Below, piece by piece: positions 36,563 through 44,449 of a DNA stretch of 64,000 nt. Under the pieces are notes generated by a model. That model had not been told where the DNA came from. It saw only the letters and a list, made by a program, of their open reading frames with translations, and did no database searches. Position 1 is the first letter of the stretch. Every line of letters starts with the position of its first letter. Position numbers and translations under genes: made by a program. Origin of the DNA: an uncultured Bacteroides sp. (lineage in GTDB: Bacteria; Bacteroidota; Bacteroidia; Bacteroidales; Bacteroidaceae); NCBI RefSeq assembly GCF_958445495.1, contig NZ_CAUCSQ010000005.1:62001-126000 (forward strand), written 5' to 3'.

Positions 36563-36623
36563 AAGAGAGAGAATTATCGTATTTTATGCTATCGGGAAAA
36601 CGGATAATTAGTTCGTTCTTTGC
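36563..36623 (+). promoter_or_regulatory. Shared promoter module, copy 2 (phase-variable ompA promoter)
   Basis: GAATTATCGTATTTTATG then CTATC, exactly 22 nt, then the -7 box TTCTTTGC (36616-36623). It is placed 22 bp after the recombinase stop and about 50 bp before the ompA ATG, inside the invertible segment. Confidence 0.7.
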
Positions 36624-36673
36624 AGCGTGTTTTGTTTGTATTAAAAACTAAAAATAGGAAAAAGAAACGAATT

Positions 36674-37855
36674 ATGAAAAAAGTAATTGTCACAGCAACC
36701 CTGCTGTTACTTACAGGTGGTAGCCTGTATGCGCAAAATGCTCCTTCAACAACGACAATCGTTGAGAACACCGACAAATATAAAGTAGAAACCAATCGTT
36801 TCTGGAGCAACTGGTTCATAAGTGTTGGCGGAGGCGCCCAAATGTATTTCGGCGACCATAACAAACAAATGTCATTTAAAGACCGTTTGAGCCCGGCCTT
36901 GGACGTAGCCGTAGGAAAATGGTTTACTCCGGGCATCGGTGTGCGTGCGATGTATAGCGGAATATCAATTAAAGGTGTAACTCAAAACGGTGCACACTCG
37001 ACCGGAAAAATATATGACGCAGCACAAAGATTGTATGAACAGAAATTCGATTTTATGAATATTCACGGAGACGTGCTGTTCAACATGTCCAACATATTCT
37101 GCGGATATAACGAAAAACGGGTATGGAACGTAACTCCCTATGCCGGTCTGGGGTGGATGGTGACCTGGGAATCCCCGCGCACCCGTGAATTTAACGCCAA
37201 TCTGGGCTTAATAAACTCTTTCCGCCTATGTTCGGCACTCGACCTGAATCTGGATGTACGTACCACCGTAGTTAAAGATGTCTTCGACGGCGAAATCGGT
37301 GGACGCAAAGAAGAGGGGTTATTGGCAATAACCCTCGGACTCACCTATAAATTCCCGCTACGTTCATGGGGACGGAGCACCACTAAGACGGTGATATTCA
37401 GTGATGAAGAGCTTCAACTGATGAAAGACCGCTTGCGTGACATGGGGAAGGAAAACCAACGGCTGAAAGACCAGCTCACCAAGACAGGCAATCAAACGCC
37501 CGAAGTCAAAATTGAAAGGAATTGGGTAGCTGCCCCCTGCCTAATCACCTTCCGAATCGGCAGGAGCGAACTTAGCAATGAAGCCCGCGTCAATCTGGGA
37601 TTCCTTGCTGAAGTGATAAAGAAAAACAACCGGAAAGCCGTTTATACGATAACCGGATATGCGGACAAGGGAACCGGAAGTCCTGAATTCAATGAGCGGT
37701 TGAGCCGAAGCCGGGCGCAAGCGGTCTACGATTGTCTGGTTAACGAGTTCAAAATACCTGCGGAATACTTGAAGGTCAACCATGAAGGAGGAGTAGAGAA
37801 TATGTTCTACGACGACCCAAGATTGAGCAGAGCGGTAATTACAGAAGCGAAGTGA
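36674..37855 (+). CDS. OmpA-family outer-membrane protein, currently complete copy
   Basis: 393 residues. Signal peptide KKVIVTATLLLLTGGSLYAQ, N-terminal beta-barrel (about 40-225), a coiled linker (FSDEELQLMKDRLRDMGKENQRLKDQL) and a C-terminal OmpA domain binding peptidoglycan (TITGYADKGTGSPEFNERLSRSRAQAV). The ATG at 36674 is used because the frame upstream to 36620 lies in the promoter. Codon 215/216 coincides with the GTTATTGGCAATAAC palindrome, where identity to the silent cassette begins. The N-terminal part is unique in the window; the C-terminal part is duplicated in inverted orientation on the left. Confidence 0.92.
   Translation: MKKVIVTATLLLLTGGSLYAQNAPSTTTIVENTDKYKVETNRFWSNWFISVGGGAQMYFGDHNKQMSFKDRLSPALDVAVGKWFTPGIGVRAMYSGISIKGVTQNGAHSTGKIYDAAQRLYEQKFDFMNIHGDVLFNMSNIFCGYNEKRVWNVTPYAGLGWMVTWESPRTREFNANLGLINSFRLCSALDLNLDVRTTVVKDVFDGEIGGRKEEGLLAITLGLTYKFPLRSWGRSTTKTVIFSDEELQLMKDRLRDMGKENQRLKDQLTKTGNQTPEVKIERNWVAAPCLITFRIGRSELSNEARVNLGFLAEVIKKNNRKAVYTITGYADKGTGSPEFNERLSRSRAQAVYDCLVNEFKIPAEYLKVNHEGGVENMFYDDPRLSRAVITEAK
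37318..37418 (+). repeat. Right 101-bp inverted repeat of the invertible segment
   Basis: Lies inside the ompA-like gene and is identical to the reverse complement of 35156-35256. It begins with the palindrome GTTATTGGCAATAAC (37318-37332). Confidence 0.85.
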
Positions 37856-37892
37856 ACCACATCTAATCATCACATCAATAATAAAAAAGAAT

Positions 37893-38069
37893 ATGGAAAC
37901 AAATAAAAAATTAAACTACATTCCCCCCACGCTGGACGTAACCGATATCCTACTGGAAACAGGATTTACCACCGCCTCTGTAAGAGTCGGCGAAGACACG
38001 CCTGTCCAAGAAGAAGCATGGGATGACACTACAGATACAGGCACTTATGACGATATAATGTTAATGTAA
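37893..38069 (+). CDS. Small acidic peptide, right copy
   Basis: 58 residues, starting METNKKLNYIPPTLDV and ending TYDDIMLM. It starts 37 bp after the ompA stop and ends 22 bp before the lipoprotein ATG, so it is very likely cotranscribed. Alignable with the left-hand 62-residue peptide at 34457-34645 (P.L....LLE....AS core and a YDD..L tail). Strongly acidic C-terminal half, no Cys, no signal peptide. Function unknown. Confidence 0.6.
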   Translation: METNKKLNYIPPTLDVTDILLETGFTTASVRVGEDTPVQEEAWDDTTDTGTYDDIMLM

Positions 38070-38091
38070 AAAAACAAAAAGACATAAAAAT

Positions 38092-40047
38092 ATGAATAAA
38101 ACAAAGATGAAAATCAATTTCACACATACCAGGCTCAGTCTCCGATATGCAATGCTTACTGTCATAGTATCCCTATCCATACTAGCCGCAAGCTGTTCGC
38201 AAGATGAAAACCTTTCGGGAAATAACCTCAACCTTCCCGGACTCGTCAATCTGCAGAGCGTCAGGATAGCCGGCTTCTCTTCCGGTAACACACGCGCTCT
38301 GCCGGAAGCTCCGGTTGTCGTAGATACCATAAAAATAGCCGAAGACCTATACGCAGAAATCAGCATCGGCGAGGTGACAGAAGTATCTACCCGCGGAAAC
38401 GATGCCACCAACCTTTCCCAAAACACACAGTTCCGCATGCTAGTACTGGATAAAAACGACAACAGTATCAAGGCAGACCTCATATACAAGATAAAAGACG
38501 GAACAGGAAAAGCCGAAATCGTGAGCGGCAGCGGCGAAGGATACAAGGAGTCCGACGGAAACAAATACCTCCAGTTAACTCCGGGAAAAACATACAAAAT
38601 GCTCGGTTTTTCAGACGGGACCTCAAACACCCCGGAAAAACTGACTAACCCGATGAACTACGAATGGCTGCGGAACTATATGAAATTCTCGACAGACTTG
38701 AGTGTCTCGGACGGAATCAACCCATTCGGGCCGACCTTCCAGCACATGAATGCAGCTATGCAGATTGTCATCAACACGAGTAAGACAGGAAGCAACGTGA
38801 CAGCCGCCTCAGCCTCAGTATGGCAGGAAAACGACATGCCGACCGCCGACCAATGGGACTACCTCACCGATCGGTACGCCGACACCCCGACTACAACTGA
38901 CGCCAGCGAGACAGACGGTGCCGACTTCACATGGTCCAATCCCAACAGCCAAAATGCCGCCAGTGACCTGCAATACCTCATCCCCGGTAACTACGGAAGC
39001 CTGAAACTCAAATTCAAAAACATCACTGTGGGGAAAGTAGATTACAACAACATAGCCGCCATCACGCTGGACCCTGCCAAAACAGGAGTCCTGCAAAGGA
39101 ATAAAAAATATATCATCACCGTCAGCTTCATACCTCCTTTCAAGGTAGAGATAACAGACAACCTGACCACAGGAGGAGTAAACAAACCACGCATAGTCAC
39201 AGTGACAGCATCAGGAGCCCTACCTCCATACACCTACGACTGGACTATCATCTGTAACGGAGAGACCACTCGGTTCTCCACTCCCTCCGGGCAAAATACA
39301 TACCAGCACTCGCTCAACGGAGACTACAAGCGGATGGATTACGAAGTACAGTGTGTTGTCCACGACAGCAGCGGCAAACAAGTCGGAGTCAGCCTAAAAA
39401 GCGTGCTCAAACAAATCATACGGAAAACCGCTGCCGAAGTGCCTGTATCGGAAGTTCCTTGGATGCAAAACTGGGACTCATCACAAGCTGACGCAGAGAT
39501 AGCCGCTGGCGGAGCTCAAGCCAACCGAATCAGATACGTGCGTGACCAGCGGGACAACACGATTTACCGTATCAAAAAAATGGCCGACGGACGTTGGTGG
39601 ATGATGCAAGGCATGGCATGGGAAGGACTGACCCCCATAGGAGTGATAGATCCCGGAGTAAGTACAAGCGGAAATCCGCCTTCCGTCAAAGTGAGAAGTA
39701 GTCTGCAAGGGGACATTTTATACAGGCAAGACATGATTCATCACAATAGAGTCTGTCCTGCCGGCTGGAGAACTCCTACCTACGGCGGAGACTATCCCAA
39801 CCTGCTCAAAGCCATCGCGCCTGCCAACGTCAACATCTATAAGACAGACGTCACCAACGCCACGCATTGGGAAAATACGACCACTGCCTTTTGCCTGTCA
39901 TACAACAACGAAACATATCCGAGGGATTTCTCGATAAATGCCATGATATATTCCGCCACGAACTACTACTACCTACAGAACAGCAGCGTAGTAGGCAACA
40001 ACAGGTGGGGGCATAACAAGTTCAGCCTCAGATGTGTAAAAAACTAA
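38092..40047 (+). CDS. Fimbrillin-like lipoprotein with C-terminal FISUMP domain
   Basis: 651 residues. Lipoprotein signal ending ILAASC (Cys at about 35). The N-terminal 350 residues are fimbrillin-like, then an Ig/PKD-like stretch (FKVEITDNLTTGGVNKPRIVTVTASGALPPYTYDWTI) and a FISUMP domain from about 480 (VRDQRDNTIYRIKKMADGRWWMMQ, NRVCPAGWRTPTYGGDYPNLL) to the C-terminal RWGHNKFSLRCVKN. FISUMP domains are common in Bacteroidetes surface proteins. It is third gene of the right-hand operon and the counterpart of the lipoprotein at 33358-34395. Confidence 0.82.
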   Translation: MNKTKMKINFTHTRLSLRYAMLTVIVSLSILAASCSQDENLSGNNLNLPGLVNLQSVRIAGFSSGNTRALPEAPVVVDTIKIAEDLYAEISIGEVTEVSTRGNDATNLSQNTQFRMLVLDKNDNSIKADLIYKIKDGTGKAEIVSGSGEGYKESDGNKYLQLTPGKTYKMLGFSDGTSNTPEKLTNPMNYEWLRNYMKFSTDLSVSDGINPFGPTFQHMNAAMQIVINTSKTGSNVTAASASVWQENDMPTADQWDYLTDRYADTPTTTDASETDGADFTWSNPNSQNAASDLQYLIPGNYGSLKLKFKNITVGKVDYNNIAAITLDPAKTGVLQRNKKYIITVSFIPPFKVEITDNLTTGGVNKPRIVTVTASGALPPYTYDWTIICNGETTRFSTPSGQNTYQHSLNGDYKRMDYEVQCVVHDSSGKQVGVSLKSVLKQIIRKTAAEVPVSEVPWMQNWDSSQADAEIAAGGAQANRIRYVRDQRDNTIYRIKKMADGRWWMMQGMAWEGLTPIGVIDPGVSTSGNPPSVKVRSSLQGDILYRQDMIHHNRVCPAGWRTPTYGGDYPNLLKAIAPANVNIYKTDVTNATHWENTTTAFCLSYNNETYPRDFSINAMIYSATNYYYLQNSSVVGNNRWGHNKFSLRCVKN

Positions 40048-40085
40048 AGAAGAACCGTTTCAAGAGCCAAGTTCAAGAATTATTT

Positions 40086-40111
40086 TTAGGGTCGGGGATT
40101 CCTGACCCTAA
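40086..40111. terminator. Hairpin downstream of the FISUMP lipoprotein gene
   Basis: TTAGGGTCGGG, loop GATT, CCTGACCCTAA: 11 pairs with one G-T. The T run after it is poor on the plus strand, so it may act as a weak terminator or an RNA end. Confidence 0.5.
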
Positions 40112-40122
40112 ATCGTTTGTAC

Positions 40123-40184
40123 GAAAGGAGAATATTATCGAACTTTATGTTATCTCCCCATTAAAAAAAATGTCCGTACTTTGC
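40123..40184 (+). promoter_or_regulatory. Shared promoter module, copy 3
   Basis: GAATATTATCGAACTTTATG then TTATC, exactly 22 nt, then the -7 box TACTTTGC (40177-40184). It reads into the second ompA-like gene; the leader is about 180 nt. Within that leader GGTAAC (40302-40307) and GTTACC (40331-40336) form a spaced inverted repeat around TGCGTATTCGCCC, which echoes the repeat upstream of the recombinase. Confidence 0.7.
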
Positions 40185-40372
40185 AACGATATAAAAAACG
40201 AGGGTCCCCATAAAAAGAACAGCCGCCATCTAATCATACAGCCCAGAAACCCCTGTTAAAAACAGAAAAAACTTTTATAGTCATTACAATTATACAATCA
40301 AGGTAACAAAACGTGCGTATTCGCCCAAAGGTTACCGTTTTCATTTTCAAGAACAAAAAAAACGAAAAAGAG

Positions 40373-41521
40373 ATGAAACAGAGAAAAATTATCGCAAGCC
40401 TATTATTAGGTATGGTTGTCGCCGGCACCAATGCGCAGACAGCCGTAGAAGGAAACAAGTTTTCGGATAACTGGTCGTTGGGAATCAATGCCGGAGGAAC
40501 CACCCCATTGACCCACAGTTCATTTTTCCGCAACCTGCGCCCTGTAACAGGTATAGGTCTGAACAAACAACTGACCCCCACTTTCGGTTTCGGAGTGGAA
40601 GCGATGGGAAGTTTCAATACGACCCACAGTCATACCGCTATTGACAACTCCAACATCAGCCTGCTGGGAATGATAAATCTGAATAACTTCTTCGGAACCT
40701 ATACCGGTGTTCCCAGGACATTCGAAATTGAGGCAGTAGCCGGTATCGGCTGGTTGCATTACTATGTAAACAAAGGATTGGGAGAAGACCAAAATAGCAT
40801 GTCCACTAAGCTAGGACTAAATTTCAACTTCAACTTGGGTGAAAACAAAATATGGACAGTGGCAATCAAGCCAGCACTGGTCTATGACATGAACGGCATG
40901 GGCAACGATGCCGTATATTTCAACTCCAACCGCGCCACCTGGGAGATTACGGCGGGATTGAGGTATCATTTCAAATGTAGCAACGGAGAACACTACTTCA
41001 CCAAAGTAAAACCATATAACCAGGCTGAGGTTGATGCGCTGAACGCCAAAATCAACCGCCTTCATGCTGATGCAGAAGAAAATGCTAACGCATTGAGAAA
41101 TGCCAACCGAAAAGTCAGCGCCCTGAAAACTGAGCTGGAGGAATGTAAAAACAAAGCTCCGCAGATAATAACCAACACGATTGACAACAGTAAAAAGACA
41201 CTGGAATCCGTGATTACTTTCCGCCAAGGTAAGATTACCATCGACAATTCGCAACAACCCAACGTAGAACGCATCGCCACTTACCTGCGGAACCATAAAG
41301 AAGCAACCGTCGCTATTAAAGGATACGCATCGCCAGAAGGTAGTGCGGAAGTAAACGAACGTATTGCCAGACAACGCGCGGAAGCTGTCAAGAAAATGCT
41401 AGTCACCAGATACAGGATTGCGGAAAGCCGTATCCATGCCGAAGGACAAGGAGTCGGTAACATGTTTGACGAACCGGATTGGAACCGCGTAAGTATCTGT
41501 ACAATTAATGAAAAAGAATGA
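40373..41521 (+). CDS. OmpA-family outer-membrane protein (second, complete)
   Basis: 382 residues. Signal peptide KIIASLLLGMVVAGTNAQT, beta-barrel N-terminal part (about 25-215), a long coiled linker (VDALNAKINRLHADAEENANALRNANRKVSALKTELEECK) and a C-terminal OmpA domain (IKGYASPEGSAEVNERIARQRAEAV). Only distantly similar to the phase-variable OmpA. The ATG at 40373 directly precedes the signal peptide. It has its own promoter module and terminator. Confidence 0.92.
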   Translation: MKQRKIIASLLLGMVVAGTNAQTAVEGNKFSDNWSLGINAGGTTPLTHSSFFRNLRPVTGIGLNKQLTPTFGFGVEAMGSFNTTHSHTAIDNSNISLLGMINLNNFFGTYTGVPRTFEIEAVAGIGWLHYYVNKGLGEDQNSMSTKLGLNFNFNLGENKIWTVAIKPALVYDMNGMGNDAVYFNSNRATWEITAGLRYHFKCSNGEHYFTKVKPYNQAEVDALNAKINRLHADAEENANALRNANRKVSALKTELEECKNKAPQIITNTIDNSKKTLESVITFRQGKITIDNSQQPNVERIATYLRNHKEATVAIKGYASPEGSAEVNERIARQRAEAVKKMLVTRYRIAESRIHAEGQGVGNMFDEPDWNRVSICTINEKE

Positions 41522-41656
41522 ATAACCGGAGTGATAAACGAATCGGTAAAAAGATACGCAAAACGGCTGAAATGAATAACTCAATGAAACCTCCACTGTA
41601 TAAAAATAATATGTCAGAGTCTATTTACATACAACGTCATTAGTTGTTCAAGCCGG

Positions 41657-41685
41657 AAGCTGCCTCATTAGAGGCAGCTTTTTTT
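41657..41685 (+). terminator. Intrinsic terminator of the second ompA gene
   Basis: AAGCTGCCTC-ATTA-GAGGCAGCTT followed by TTTTT: ten perfect pairs and a T run, about 135 bp after the stop. Confidence 0.9.
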
Positions 41686-41689
41686 ATAC

Positions 41690-42101
41690 GTACCAGAACC
41701 GGAACAAATCCTAATCATCCTTCTGTCCGAACTGTTTGAGTCTTTACCTACTACTAAATAAGTTAAATAAACCAAGTACATAGATAGACAAAAAGAAAAA
41801 TATATAAGGCAAAAACAAGGAATGCAAGGATAAAAAAGGACTTCAGGTTTGTATGCCAACATTAAATTCCAATACACTGCCACTACCCTCAACAAAGACT
41901 GCCATATACTGCCCCACAAACACTGTCTGACAAATGGTCAGTTCTATGGTTTAAACAAGAAATACGATATGCAATTCAATTTTGGAAAAATCAGAAAACC
42001 GTCTGTATTTTGAAGAATACTGCAATATGATAAAGAGAGAGTAGAAAGAAAGAGAAGAGAAAGAATCCTCCAACCCCATGATACACGGACTCACCCTGAA
42101 T
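41690..42101. other. AT-rich spacer, no gene seen
   Basis: Short open frames on the minus strand (41668-41919, 41951-42148) have no recognisable domain, poor composition, and one overlaps the terminators at its end. No repeat or promoter was recognised. Confidence 0.5.
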
Positions 42102-42375
42102 AAAAAAGAGCATCCTTCCCCACCGGAAAGGACACTCTCTCTAAACAAAACACAAATAATAGATTGATATCCTCACAGACACAACTCTATCGTTATAAGG
42201 TCTTTCCGCGTTTTACCGTCTAGAAAGCCTTTCAGGGTAAAAAAGAAAAAGATGCTCACGCACCCCCAAAGAATACAGGCGGGGCATTAATCATTTTTAC
42301 TATTCTCATTTAGTGGGAAAAGCCTGTATTCCGATTCTGTTGTCCAACTGATGATATGATTCTATAATACTATAA
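42102..42375 (-). ncRNA. Predicted structured small RNA, copy 2
   Basis: Minus strand, 5' to 3': stem GAATACAGGC/GCCTGTATTC (plus 42271-42280 with 42322-42331) around a loop with CCCACTAAA, then GGGGGTGCGTGAGCATC..TTTTACCCT with the small hairpin TGC-GTGA-GCA, and a terminator GAGTGTCCTTTCC..GGGAAGGATGCTC plus TTTTTT (plus 42102-42138). It has the same order of elements as copy 1 at 32888-33190, with compensating changes in the main stem. The 5' end is uncertain; a TAACTTTA box lies near plus 42372-42380. Confidence 0.7.
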
Positions 42376-42383
42376 AGTTAAAC

Positions 42384-42420
42384 TAAAAAAACTGTCAGCC
42401 TCGCACGGCCTTCCAGACAG
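42384..42420 (-). terminator. Terminator overlapping the aquaporin stop codon
   Basis: CTGTC (minus strand) pairs with GACAG, with an inner GCC/GGC pair; the stop codon TGA lies in the 3' arm, and seven T follow. It suggests the small RNA downstream is made from its own promoter. Confidence 0.6.
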
Positions 42421-43051
42421 TAGCTGCGATAACTGCCCCCGCCAAAGGAGCCACGATAAATACCCAAAGCTGCTCCAGAGCTGTACCACCTGCAAATATT
42501 GCAGGTCCGATGCTCCGTGCCGGATTTACGGACGTCCCCGTCAATGGGATACAAACAATATGAACCAATACTAAAGCCAACCCGATAGCCAATCCGGCAA
42601 GACCCAGGTTGTTATTTCTTGAATCCGTACAACCCAGTACCACCAGTACGAAAACAAACGTAAAGACAGCTTCTGCCACCAACGCGCCCGCCAGATGAGA
42701 TTCGCCAAAACTGTTGGCACCCGTTCCCTCTAACCCCATCATACCAGTAACCACACACAAAATGGCGGAACCTAGAACACCACCTATCACCTGGGCAAGG
42801 ATATACACCCCAGCTTCCGACGCCGGCATTCTGCCGCTCAACCATACACCTACTGTAACAGCAGGATTGATATGACAACCGGATATCGTACCGATTGTAT
42901 AAGCCATCGCCACCACCGACAACCCGAAAGCAAAAGCTATGGTAAGAACGGCAGCCACGGAAATAGCCCCTCCATTCATAACGGCAGCGCCGCAACCCAT
43001 CAACACTAATACCATCGTACCGAGCATTTCAACCAAAAACTTATTTCTCAT
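42395..43051 (-). CDS. aqpZ: Aquaporin Z-like MIP-family channel
   Basis: 218 residues, six helices and two half-helices with the NPA motifs at 62-64 (SGCHINPAVTVG) and 176-178 (TGTSVNPARS, with the selectivity Arg179). The first half (FAFGLSVVAMAYTIGTISGCH) is close to AqpZ. Family role: water channel of the inner membrane. It lies downstream of the HU gene on the same strand, but a 169-bp gap with a 12-bp inverted repeat separates them. Confidence 0.92.
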   Translation of the reverse strand: MRNKFLVEMLGTMVLVLMGCGAAVMNGGAISVAAVLTIAFAFGLSVVAMAYTIGTISGCHINPAVTVGVWLSGRMPASEAGVYILAQVIGGVLGSAILCVVTGMMGLEGTGANSFGESHLAGALVAEAVFTFVFVLVVLGCTDSRNNNLGLAGLAIGLALVLVHIVCIPLTGTSVNPARSIGPAIFAGGTALEQLWVFIVAPLAGAVIAATVWKAVRG

Positions 43052-43086
43052 TGTATATTATTTAATCGTTGCACATCATTTAAAGA

Positions 43087-43185
43087 AAGACCGTTTGCAT
43101 AACCTATACAAAACCCCATATCCATAATAAAAAACGAACTTTATGTACTACCAATATATAGTATGGCTGGTCGGCAAACGGTCTT
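43087..43185. repeat. 12-bp inverted repeats flanking 75 bp upstream of the aquaporin gene
   Basis: AAGACCGTTTGC (43087-43098) and GCAAACGGTCTT (43174-43185) are exact inverted copies. The enclosed 75 bp are AT-rich and lie where the aquaporin promoter should be. They could be an invertible promoter, an operator pair, or a long terminator stem for the HU gene. Confidence 0.65.
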
Positions 43186-43220
43186 GATTTATAGATAAAG
43201 CCTAAGTTAGTAGAAGATTA

Positions 43221-43487
43221 TTATAATAATTCAAGCTTCGCACCCGGTCTGAACCTCACGACCTGCTTTGAAGGAATTACGATTTTCTCTTTCGTCCTCG
43301 GATTATATCCCCCACGCGCAGCACGTTTCTTTACCGAGAAAGAACCGAAACCTATTAAAACCACAGGCTCTTTTTTACAAAGAGCTTCCGTTATGGATTC
43401 CAGTACTCCATCCAATACCTTTTCAGCCTCCTTCTGGCTGATACCCTTTTTCTGTGCCACAGAGGCAACCAATTCTCTTTTGTTCAT
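43221..43487 (-). CDS. HU-family DNA-binding protein
   Basis: 88 residues, ordinary HU/IHF fold: helical dimerisation part (ELVASVAQKKGISQKEAEKVLDGVLESITEAL) and the DNA-binding arm (GFGSFSVKKRAARGGYNPRTKEKIVIPSKQVVRFRPGAKL). It follows the DUF5106-like gene by 25 bp on the same strand and is probably cotranscribed from promoter module copy 4. Confidence 0.95.
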   Translation of the reverse strand: MNKRELVASVAQKKGISQKEAEKVLDGVLESITEALCKKEPVVLIGFGSFSVKKRAARGGYNPRTKEKIVIPSKQVVRFRPGAKLELL

Positions 43488-43512
43488 AATAAATTATCGT
43501 TTTAATTTTTGT

Positions 43513-44442
43513 TTACAGTGCAGAATCCAAATATGCCAAAGCATACTCCAACGCTACATCTTTTAATACCACTTTCTTGTCCCGGTTCAACACATAAAAG
43601 GAAGGCATCGCCTTTACGTCATACAAATTCTTTCTCACCACCTCACCCTCCGGGCTATAACCGTTAATCCAATGTCCAGGAAAGTCATTCATCTTTTCCT
43701 TCCACGCCTCCACATCATCATCGGGATATATAGCCATTATCTTCAATCGCCGACAGCTAGACACCGGCGAATCCGCCAACATTCGTGACGCCTCCCGACA
43801 ATTCTCGCAATCCGGGTCGTAGAAGAACAGCAATACATATTCGCTTTCCACTTCCGACAGCCTCCCGGTCCGCCCGCTTCCGTCTCCATAACTGAAATCG
43901 GCAGCCACACTTCCTGGACGGTTCTTCAACGCCATCTTCAATCGGAATTCACCCGTCATGACATCCTCCGTCCGTGCGGAAGGCAACTTCACCAGAATCT
44001 CCAGAAACGGAATATACAAATCCTCGTTACGATAAGGAGAATTGGGTTCATACAGATATTTTCCAAACAAGTCAATGATGAAATTTTGTATGTCCCAATT
44101 CTGTGAAGCGCGCTTTATGAGAATCTCCATACTTTCTTTCACTGTTGCGGCAGGAAGATTATCCAGTAACAATATGTAATTCGCAAACGCCTGTTCCGAA
44201 ATGTCCGGCTTATGAATCAGCGACGTATCTTGAAAATCGAAATAGTCCCAATAATGTTCGGAAAGATAGATACTACGTTCTGCAGGGCCGTTTATCGCAT
44301 TAGGAATGTCAGGTAATCTGAAAGTCACCGTACTGTCCGCCACTCTTCCGCCGGTAACAGAAACCGGCCGTCCACCGCAGCATGTCATAAATGCCGCCAC
44401 GATAATTCCCGTACTTATTTTAAAGTAAAATTTCAAAACCAT
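43513..44442 (-). CDS. DUF5106-like lipoprotein with thioredoxin-like domain
   Basis: 309 residues. Lipobox-like end of the signal sequence AAFMTCC (Cys21 or 22). The N-terminal helical domain (about 40-170) is DUF5106-like (IYLSEHYWDYFDFQDTSLI). The C-terminal thioredoxin-like domain has a CxxC (FFYDPDCENCREASRML) and the cis-Pro region (VKAMPSFYVLN). ATG 44442 is chosen over an upstream TTG at 44457. Inferred role: periplasmic thiol-disulfide exchange or a related function. Confidence 0.8.
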   Translation of the reverse strand: MVLKFYFKISTGIIVAAFMTCCGGRPVSVTGGRVADSTVTFRLPDIPNAINGPAERSIYLSEHYWDYFDFQDTSLIHKPDISEQAFANYILLLDNLPAATVKESMEILIKRASQNWDIQNFIIDLFGKYLYEPNSPYRNEDLYIPFLEILVKLPSARTEDVMTGEFRLKMALKNRPGSVAADFSYGDGSGRTGRLSEVESEYVLLFFYDPDCENCREASRMLADSPVSSCRRLKIMAIYPDDDVEAWKEKMNDFPGHWINGYSPEGEVVRKNLYDVKAMPSFYVLNRDKKVVLKDVALEYALAYLDSAL

Positions 44443-44449
44443 TGTTCCA

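Larger units (their letters stand above)
35257..37317. other. Candidate invertible segment (recombinase + promoter + ompA 5' part)
   Basis: About 2.06 kb bounded by the two 101-bp inverted repeats. It holds the tyrosine recombinase gene, the promoter module at 36563-36623 and codons 1-215 of the ompA-like gene. In the orientation seen, the promoter reads into the right-hand operon. In the other it would read, in frame, into the left-hand cassette at 35256-34698 and the two genes after it. The inversion itself is inferred; only one orientation is seen here. Confidence 0.7.

Noticed and set aside
41668..42148. Two small minus-strand ORFs between the second ompA gene and small RNA copy 2
   Set aside because: Low-complexity composition, overlap with terminators, no domain or conserved start context.
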